60,452 nt of DNA from Zygnema cylindricum (Eukaryota; Streptophyta; Zygnematophyceae; Zygnematales; Zygnemataceae). The DNA lies in NCBI GenBank assembly GCA_037447655.1, contig JBBHKE010000802.1, forward strand, positions 1 to 60,452, given 5' to 3'. This document shows, in pieces, positions 53,790 through 60,452 of the stretch. Under the pieces are notes generated by a model, which had not been told where the DNA came from, made no database searches, and was given only the letters and a program-made list of their open reading frames with translations. The translations under genes and the position numbers were made by a program. Numbering within the stretch: the stretch's first letter is position 1; every line of letters begins with the position of its first letter.

Positions 53790-55150
53790 TAAATTTATCA
53801 TTTTAATTGAGCGGTTAATTTATGAGCTGTTAAACCAAAACTGCACCGAACTTATCAACAGTTAAACCTCATTGATTTTACCAACAGTTGGACCGTACTT
53901 AATTTATTTGTATTTATACTTCACTACATTCACCACACTAAACTTATTTACAATGAAACCGCTGGAAATTTATTAGCACTGAATTCTAGTACATTTGTCA
54001 ACAAAGAAATGGCATTAGTTTTATCAACAAAGCAAATTTATCGACAATAAAATTGTACTAATTTTATTGAAAATGGAATTGCAATAAATTTCTGGGAAAA
54101 AATTGCATCAATTTTATGGAGCCAATAAATTCATCCACAACGAACTCGGAGTAAATTTATCCTTAACCGAAATTGAGTAAATTTATCGATATTGATATTC
54201 TAGTAAATTTATCGATATTGATATCGTAGTTAGTTTATCGAAATTGATATCGCAGTAAATTTAGCACAATTGAAGTTGCAGTAAATTTGGGGAAATTGAT
54301 ATGGCTATAAATTTATTGATATTAATATTACAATACATTTATCAATATCGATATTGGTAATTTTAGCAATATTAATATCACAGTAAATTTAGCGATATAG
54401 ATATCGCAGTTAATTTAGCGAAATTGATATGGCGGTAAATTAACCGATATCGATTTTGCAGTAAATTTATCGATCTCGATTTTGGAGTAGATTTATAGAT
54501 ATTTATATTTCAGTACAATTATTGATATTAATATTGCAGGAATTTCATGGATATCGATATCGCAGTAAATTGATCGTTATCGATATTGCAGTAAATATAT
54601 TGATCTTGATATCGAAGTAAAGTTAACAATATTGCAGTAAATTTGGCGATATCGATATCGCAGTAAATTTAGTGATATCTATATTGCAGTAAATTTAGCG
54701 ATACTGATACCGTAGTAAATTTAGCGATATCGATTTCGCATTAAACTCTGCGATGTCGAATATTGCAGAAAATTTAATGATACCGATATTCAGTAAATTT
54801 GTCCAATTGATATCGCAGTAAATTTGTCCATATCGATATCGCAGTAACTTTATCGATATCACAGTAAATTTGTCCATATGATATCGCAGTAAATTTTTTT
54901 ATATTTATATCGCAGTAAATTTGTTTATATTTATATAGCAGTAAATTTGTCCATATTAATAAATAGATATCGCTATTGCAGTAGATTTAGCGATGTCGTT
55001 ATCACAGTAGATTTCGCGATATGCTGTTGCAGTGAATTTATAGATGTGGACATCGCACTGACTTTATTGAAGTAAATTTAGCAATGTCGACATCGCAGTC
55101 AAGCGATATCGATATTGCAGTGAACTTATCAGCAATCGGTTTGCAGTAAG
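53790..55150. repeat. 26-bp AT-rich tandem array (gcagtaaatttatcgatatcgatatt type)
   Basis: About 1 kb from 54160 to 55150 consists of some three dozen imperfect units of 26 bases, each with a constant part gcagtaaattta and a variable, self-complementary part cgatatcgatat. 53790-54160 contains more diverged units. Units differ by point changes and small deletions (for example the 20-base unit near 54620). Satellite-like; no coding sense. Confidence 0.85.
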
Positions 55151-55600
55151 ATATTCCCTCAAAGTGCGGCACTTAACTAAATCTGTTTGTTGTGGGAGGA
55201 GGAGGAAGGGAGGGGAGGGGGGGAGGTAGGGAAAGCCTTTGGGGAATTTTGCGAGTTGGGGAGGGCGAGGGGAAGGGATAGAGAGAGGGAGAGGGAGAGG
55301 GGTATTGTAGTGAGTCATCTCGGACGAGGGACAGGATAAGTACTCCAATGAGGCCCTTGATATTTTTTTTTCAATTTTTTATTTCTGTGCGTATGTTTAA
55401 AGTATGATGGGTTTGTTTGTCAGTTTTTCTGAACTTGGTCATTTTATTTTTTTTAAAACGATCAAATTGTCTTTATTTTTTTGTTTTTGCTATTGTTGTT
55501 TTAATTATTTGTAGTATTATTATTATTTTTCTTATAATTATTTTTTTTATCATTGTTGTTATTTAATTTTTTATTTTTTTACAGTGTCAAATATTGAATG
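55151..55600. other. GA-rich then T-rich simple sequence
   Basis: 55190-55310 is gggagg/gagagg purine tract; 55360-55575 is T-rich with ttatta runs. No gene. Confidence 0.6.
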
Positions 55601-56090
55601 TGAAGTCATAAAAAAAGGCCGAAAAAGCTAATAGACAAAATTAGTAAAGAGAGGCCAAAAGAAAAAGTCCAAGATGAAGAAAGACAAGAGATAAAAACGA
55701 CAAACAAGAGAACAAGTGAAAGGTTTGTCGTTTTGAGTGTCTTTAATTTTTGATTGATTTTTACATAGACACAAGGGAGTCTTTATAGTAAGACAAAACA
55801 AAGGGTAGTCAAAAAGGCTCTAAGGGGTAGCCGAAAAGGCTCTAGGAAGGTACAAACTAATCTAGGTGTAACTTAGGAAGGTACATCTAGGTATGCTAAA
55901 AAGAATCTAGTAAAATGAAGATTCCTACGTAAGAATCATCAACTCTAACAAAGGTATGTACAATTCACTAAAATAAAGTACAACACACTAAACCGTAGTA
56001 CAAGTCAAATAGCAATATGAGTAAACGACAAAGAATGCTTTATTTGAAATTCAACATCAGACGCCACTGTCAGAAAGTGTCCTCAAGGGC
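55601..56090. other. AT-rich DNA with a duplicated motif
   Basis: aaggggtag.c.aaaaggctcta occurs twice at 55801-55845 and cttaggaaggtac-like words twice after it. No gene seen. Confidence 0.4.
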
Positions 56091-56770
56091 CAAACGGTGT
56101 GGGAGGGGGGGGAGGGACGGGCCTTTATGGAAAGAGGGAGGGGACGTTTTTGGGGGTTCGTGGGAGGGAATGATCTTTTTTGTAGGGGGGTTGGAGGGAA
56201 GAGGAGGGCGAGGCTTCAGAAGTTGTTCCTCACCTAGGCCTCTCCCTCCCCCCCTAATAAGTTTGTTGTTATAAGGCGCCAGTAATCATGGGTAAAGGGG
56301 GACTCTGGCGCCTCTCCCTGTCACTCTCTCTCTTCTTCCTCTTTACCTCAACTTTCTTTTTCATTCTTCTTTTGTCTTTTTTTTCTTCTTCATCTTTCTT
56401 TCTTCATTCATCTACGTTTTGTCCGTCTTTTGTCCTTTCTTTCTCTATCTTTCATCTTTTTTCTTTTATCTTTCCTTTGTCTTTCTTGTCTTTCTTCCAT
56501 ATTCATTTTGTTTATCTTTTGTCTCCCTTTTGTCTTTCTTTCATCTCTCCTTCTTTCGTCTCTCTTTCATTTCTCTTTGGTCTCTCTTTCGTCTTTTTTC
56601 CACTCCTCTTTCTTTTGTCTCTCTTTCGTCTCTTTCGTCTCTCTTTTGTCGCTCTTTCATCTCTCTTTTGTTTTCTTTCGTCAACCTTTTGTCTTTCTTT
56701 CGTCTGCTTTTGCATCTTTCACTATTCAGCCATCTCTTTCTCTCTCTTCCTCTCTCACCACCCCTTGGCC
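56091..56770. repeat. G-rich block followed by polypyrimidine tract
   Basis: 56098-56235 is gggaggg-rich; 56310-56760 is TTTCTTTTGTC/TCTCTTTCGTC-type sequence with a loose 12-15-base periodicity (tctttcgtctc, ttttgtctctc). The long hydrophobic frame at 56288-56836 is a by-product of the TTT/CTT/TCT repeats. Confidence 0.75.
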
Positions 56771-58078
56771 TTTGGCCTCCCACAAAAGTACAATAGGTAC
56801 ACCACAAAAGTGTTCCTGCGAAAGTCAATGGATTGATAAAATGTTAAGTACAAGGCTCTCTTTCAATTCACTCCTTAGTACGCCTCTAAAAAGATAAAAT
56901 TAAAACTAAGCCTCAAATTATCAATAGATCTAGAAGTAAACGTCTACATGGTGAAACCTCACAACACTGTTCCACCGACAAAGTAAAGGTTTCTCTTTCA
57001 CATGACGGCGTGCAAATATACGAAAAACAATTGGACCGACCAAAGTTCAAAGACGTAATCCAAACGACCGACAAATCTAATGAACCGTCAACCGACCAAA
57101 CGTACATGGTACACTACAGTTTAAACGAAACGAAATGAACCATGATTTCGACGTCACTTCAAATATTTATCGACGACGTCACTTCGCCGCTATTTAACAA
57201 ATTTAGCAACGAGACCACTTCGTCGCTTGTCATCGCTGCTTTAGCGACGAGACCGTCTCATCGCCTAACAAGTGCTCACTATTCAAACTAATAGAAGGTG
57301 CCTTTGTGCAAAGCGCGCCCATGTCGCACACACACACATTAATCCCTTTGCCACCTTGAGACGAATTAGCAAAGATTGTAAATTGGAATGTTCTCTCTTA
57401 ATTAGTAAAAAACAACAAGTGGTTCAAATTAGGATTCTTTTACCCTCATTGTAAGCACTACCCTCTCTCAAGTTAAGGAGGCTAGATTCCTAAATGCTTT
57501 AGCTCTTAGTTATGCTTGGTATATCGGTATGTTCAACTTTGGACCCTTTTCTACCTACGTATGGGGTTAGTTGTTTTTAGCATCCTTGACCTTGTTATGG
57601 TCACCAAGATTCAGTTTAAGAGCAAGTTTAGTGATAACGCCACAACTACCTTTCTCTTACAACCCACTTGTACCCAATATGTCCTAATTCATGAGTCCAA
57701 GACTTTGACCTTATTTAGCAAGGCCCAGAGGCTTATAAGTTGTGAATCCTAGTTACTCATGCGAACAATATGACGGTCTTTAGATTAACGGGAAGTGAGT
57801 ATGTGTGATGTCATCGATGTATGCCAAGAAAAACAATGAATTCACAAAGGATAATTGATAAAATGCATTAATACCAGCAGAAAGTGCAAAAAAACTGATA
57901 TAAACATCACCAAGAAATTTTCTGGACCATAAAGTATGTTATTTACAATGGAGTTCATAATGTGACTCATAATTTGACTGAAAAGTAAAGCATATAAGAT
58001 CTTAGACCACCACACTTAGAACTTTTTGAGGAAACTATAGGAGAAATTAACACAATAAACAGTATTTTGAATACTTAC
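56771..58078. other. Intergenic or intronic DNA, no gene recognised
   Basis: Includes a local repeat near 57170-57265 (cgacgtcacttcgccgct, acgagaccacttcgtcgct, cgacgagaccgtctcatcgc). The 78-codon frame at 57516-57752 has no recognisable motif. Confidence 0.35.
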
Positions 58079-58277
58079 GGGGTAGTAGGATATACTGTTT
58101 CCAATTGTTTTGGCACTCTAAAGCTACGCGCCATTCGTCCACTGACGACAATTCCTCAAAACGATTCTCATTGAACTGAAATAGTTGAAGGCGGTACCTT
58201 GTACTTTTGCGTATACGTACAATAATATCGTATGAAACAAATTGTGAAACACCGTCGGACCCAAATTGACAAAACAA
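58079..58277 (-). CDS. Exon-like island with a strong donor
   Basis: The minus-strand frame reads GVSQFVSYDIIVRIRKSTRY, RLQLFQFNENRFEELSSVDE, WRVALECQNNWKQYILLP. It ends at CCCC-GTAAGTATT (58079/58078), a near-perfect plant donor, in phase 1. The composition is that of a normal globular protein and unlike the surrounding repeats. The upstream limit is unknown (open to 58277, no clear acceptor found) and no matching next exon was found. The family is not recognised. Confidence 0.4.
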
Positions 58278-58321
58278 AACTACAATAACGGCCGAAATTC
58301 CGCAATTGCCGCTGTGAAAAC

Positions 58322-58346
58322 TACACCGCCCATCGTTTTTAGTGTT
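58322..58346. repeat. Lone left terminal repeat of the MITE-like family
   Basis: TACACCGCCCATCG followed by TTTTTAGTGTT resembles the left end of the 58697 copy. No matching right end was found within 400 bases. Confidence 0.45.
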
Positions 58347-58696
58347 AAAGACTTATTATTGTTAATGCGAAATTAGAATTAATAATACTAATTTAGTTCA
58401 AATGAGCGTGGCGGATTTCTGTCCAGTGTATAGTGTTGCTAACACTGGGTTATGATTATCCGCCAAAAAAACTCGCTACAGAATTAGTGCTCTTTGTTAG
58501 AATATTGGGAGAATCGGCGGGTTTGGTCGATATAGTATTATTTTGTTCGCGTTGTATTATAGTTACGTTTCGCTTGGTTTGGTTTGAAGTTACGTTTCAG
58601 TTTACGTTTGGTTGAATTTTTGTTACGTTTGATTGCATACGTTTCAGTTTTATTTGCGGCTGTATAGTTTCATCGGTGTCGTTTGGTCCTGTACGG

Positions 58697-58915
58697 TACA
58701 CCGCCAATCGTTATTAGCGTTGTGTACGCTAATTCCATCCCGCTTTTTTTTTATTATTCTCAAATAGAATTATCCACACTATTTAAAAAAATCACTAATT
58801 CCTAATTAGAATAGACGATTTCCTCGAAAATTTTCAGATTCCCAATTAGCGTAAACCACGCTAATTATTCGTATACGCTAAAAAAACTTACACGCTAATA
58901 ACGATTGGCAGTGTA
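58697..58915. mobile_element. MITE-like element, copy b (219 bp)
   Basis: Inverted ends TACACCGCCAATCGTTATT (58697-58720) and the complementary 58892-58915, with one mismatch (GGCAGTGTA). Interior collinear with 1140-1356. No coding capacity. Confidence 0.78.
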
Positions 58916-59353
58916 GTGTAACATTTTAGTGCGGCTACTTTGTGTTAAGTGCTAGTTCGTTGCATGCCGTGAAGTTCGTGTCTTGTTAGGCGTGGCGTGG
59001 AATGTTCAGCCCGCCAATGTGTTTTGTACGGCGCAACGTGTGGATTGCGGCGCCTTGTGTTTGGTTTCGTAGTGGGCTTTCGTGGCAGTTTGTTGTCGGT
59101 ACCTTAGAAGGTATTTAGGGAACGACTTGTGACAGCCTTATTATATCAGTGGCAGTGATCAGAGTTAGCAATCTGAGTGAGTGAGTAAGTGAGGAAATAT
59201 TGTAAGTGAGAAAAGCTTCAGTGAAATATATTCATGTTTTGCTGAATTTCCGTGTGATCTATAAAATTGTGGATTGATCATTTCTATTTGGTTCCGCTGT
59301 GATTCGTGAATATATTTGTGAGCATCATATCGAACCTGGTTTATAACATTCTT
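58916..59353. other. Intergenic DNA
   Basis: No gene seen. gtgcggctactttgtg... to gtttcgtagtgg has LTR-like GT-rich composition, and 59150-59300 (agtgaggaaatattgtaagtgag, ttccgctgtgat) recalls the U5 ends of the copia LTRs (cttccgctg-gtga) and may be an LTR relic. Confidence 0.3.
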
Positions 59354-59378
59354 AACTCTAATAATGATACACGGTGTA
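59354..59378. repeat. Lone right terminal repeat of the variant MITE-like family
   Basis: AACTCTAATAATGATACACG followed by GTGTA matches the complement of the left end at 59971-59995. Confidence 0.5.
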
Positions 59379-59539
59379 GCGGCTTGAAATTACTTATTAA
59401 AGTAATTACATATACATGTAAATTTGAGCCGTTAGAAACTTATTGTTTTATAACTCACGGCTTAAAAAAAAACAGTATGGATGAAGCCGTGATGCCGTGA
59501 AAGACGCCAATCCGCGAACAAGTTACAATCGTACAATAA

Positions 59540-59700
59540 ATAGCGTGAGATGTACTTCCAACACACCCCTCTCCCTTCATCTCTCTCTCTCTTTCGCCTT
59601 CCCGCCATCCTCTCCCTCCCTTTTCAACTCTTTATCCTTCCTCGTATCCCTTGTCTTTCCCTCTCTTTTCTTGCAACCGTACAGTGATGGAGTGAGATGT
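59540..59700. repeat. Second copy of the CT-rich dispersed repeat
   Basis: agatgtacttccaacacacccctctcccttcatctctc to cctctcttttcttgca parallels 1640-1790. The word gagatgtacttccaac is itself repeated at 59548 and 59694. Confidence 0.6.
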
Positions 59701-59970
59701 ACTTCCAACTTCTTGTAGTGTTGTGAATTGGGTAATTTCATATCGCCATCGTCAAATATCGTGAAATATCGATATGTTGAAATATCGAGATTTGAAGAAT
59801 CTTCATATATTGTCCCAACACCAGCAAGAATCATCGCAATATATTGGATGATGGTTGGGCATTTGTACAATTTTATTGTGGATAAAGGTATAGTAAAAGT
59901 ACGGAGGTATCGGGAGAGGGAGGGGGGCTTTTGAAATTTTGTCAATCCGTTGCGTACAAGCCCACAGAGG

Positions 59971-60192
59971 TACACCGTGTATCACTATTAGCGTTAAAAA
60001 TTTATTTGACACTTATAACAACTTTTGTCTATGCACACCTCCTTGATTGTTATATGGAGATTGCTAATCGGAAGGTGAGAATCTTAGCTTTTCAATCGCA
60101 GTTGTCAGATCCACATTCGGACAAGTGTGTACGGAGAAATGATGTTTTAAGTGGCAAAAAAATTGTTAACACTAATATCGATTCACGGTGTA
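59971..60192. mobile_element. MITE-like element, copy c, variant ends (222 bp)
   Basis: Left end TACACCGTGTATCACTATTA (59971-59995) and right end (60168-60192) are inverted repeats with about four mismatches in 25, and the length equals copies a and b. The interior is not alignable to a or b by eye, so it is a sister family with related ends. Confidence 0.6.
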
Positions 60193-60452
60193 ACGCGATG
60201 GTATTGATCCAATAATCCGTGCCGATTTCTCATTATGGCATTGCGATATTTTCCTGAACGATAAATCAAGCTAACATATCGATTGTCTATAAGTCAAAAA
60301 TCAATGTAACAATTCTTTGCAAGAGGCTCACAACAGTAATTCCAACACATCTTGTTACTCTCAGCAACAGGGATACTACCAAAAACTGCAGAGTCACCCA
60401 TTTAGTTCAGCAAAAGACAACCCAAGAGTACCACACGAATGGCCCACTTTGA
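60193..60452. repeat. Dispersed repeat copy at the right edge
   Basis: 60230-60345 is a diverged copy of 1520-1660 (attgcgatatt, aacgataaatca, caagaggctc, agtaattccaacacatc). Remaining bases have no recognised feature. Confidence 0.55.

Noticed and set aside
53511-53865. Poly-serine/leucine frames
   Set aside because: Produced by the CT microsatellite.
56288-56897. Long hydrophobic, membrane-like reading frames
   Set aside because: They come from TTT/CTT/TCT-rich polypyrimidine DNA in three overlapping frames, without a conserved motif.

Overview
This is a repeat-dominated stretch of a eukaryotic nuclear genome, most likely a green plant or streptophyte alga. The indications are Ty1/copia and chromodomain-type Ty3/gypsy retrotransposons primed by an initiator-Met-like site (TGGTATC.GAGC type), long degenerate arrays built on the plant-type telomere motif CCCTAAA, and exon-like islands bounded by AG/GT splice signals. 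There is no bacterial-style operon, rRNA or CRISPR array. The species cannot be named from the sequence.

Layout: 1-2312 is intergenic DNA with a small terminal-inverted-repeat (TIR) element and a pyrimidine-rich block. 2318-9249 is a complete copia element (element 1) with 5-bp target duplication GTACT; its 3' LTR carries a nested solo LTR (8097-8900, duplication GTACG). 9255-10505 is purine/G-rich simple DNA with a 52-base G run. 12701-22692 holds minus-strand exon-like islands, including two EGF-like exons, of a host gene split by a chromodomain-type Ty3/gypsy element (13822-20963). 23400-25060 holds scrambled minus-strand copia fragments. 26060-28110 is telomere-like and 28263-28583 a 33-bp minisatellite. 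28892-34383 is a second, conventional copia element (element 2) ending in an extra LTR-plus-gag start. 34384-38976 (minus, element D) and 39740-53357 (plus, element 3) are two head-to-head copies of one copia family, each carrying a solo LTR of another shared family. The 3' LTR of element 3 is split by a Harbinger/Tourist-like TIR element (TSD TTA), which is itself split by a full-length minus-strand copia element (element E, 46368-52257, TSD GTTCC). 53358-60452 is microsatellite, a 26-bp AT-rich tandem array, polypyrimidine/polypurine blocks, one exon-like island and more TIR elements.

The most interesting signal is shared by elements 1, 3, D and E. Gag, protease and integrase form one reading frame that ends in UAG at the same place in all four. 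Reverse transcriptase/RNase H follows in the same frame in three of them. The six bases after UAG are CAA UCA, CAA UCA, CGA UCA and CAA CUA, so three of four fit the leaky-stop context UAG-CAR-YYA known from tobamoviruses and the soybean retroelement SIRE1. This suggests a copia lineage that makes RT-RNase H by stop-codon readthrough between integrase and RT. Element 2 has the ordinary copia order without this stop.
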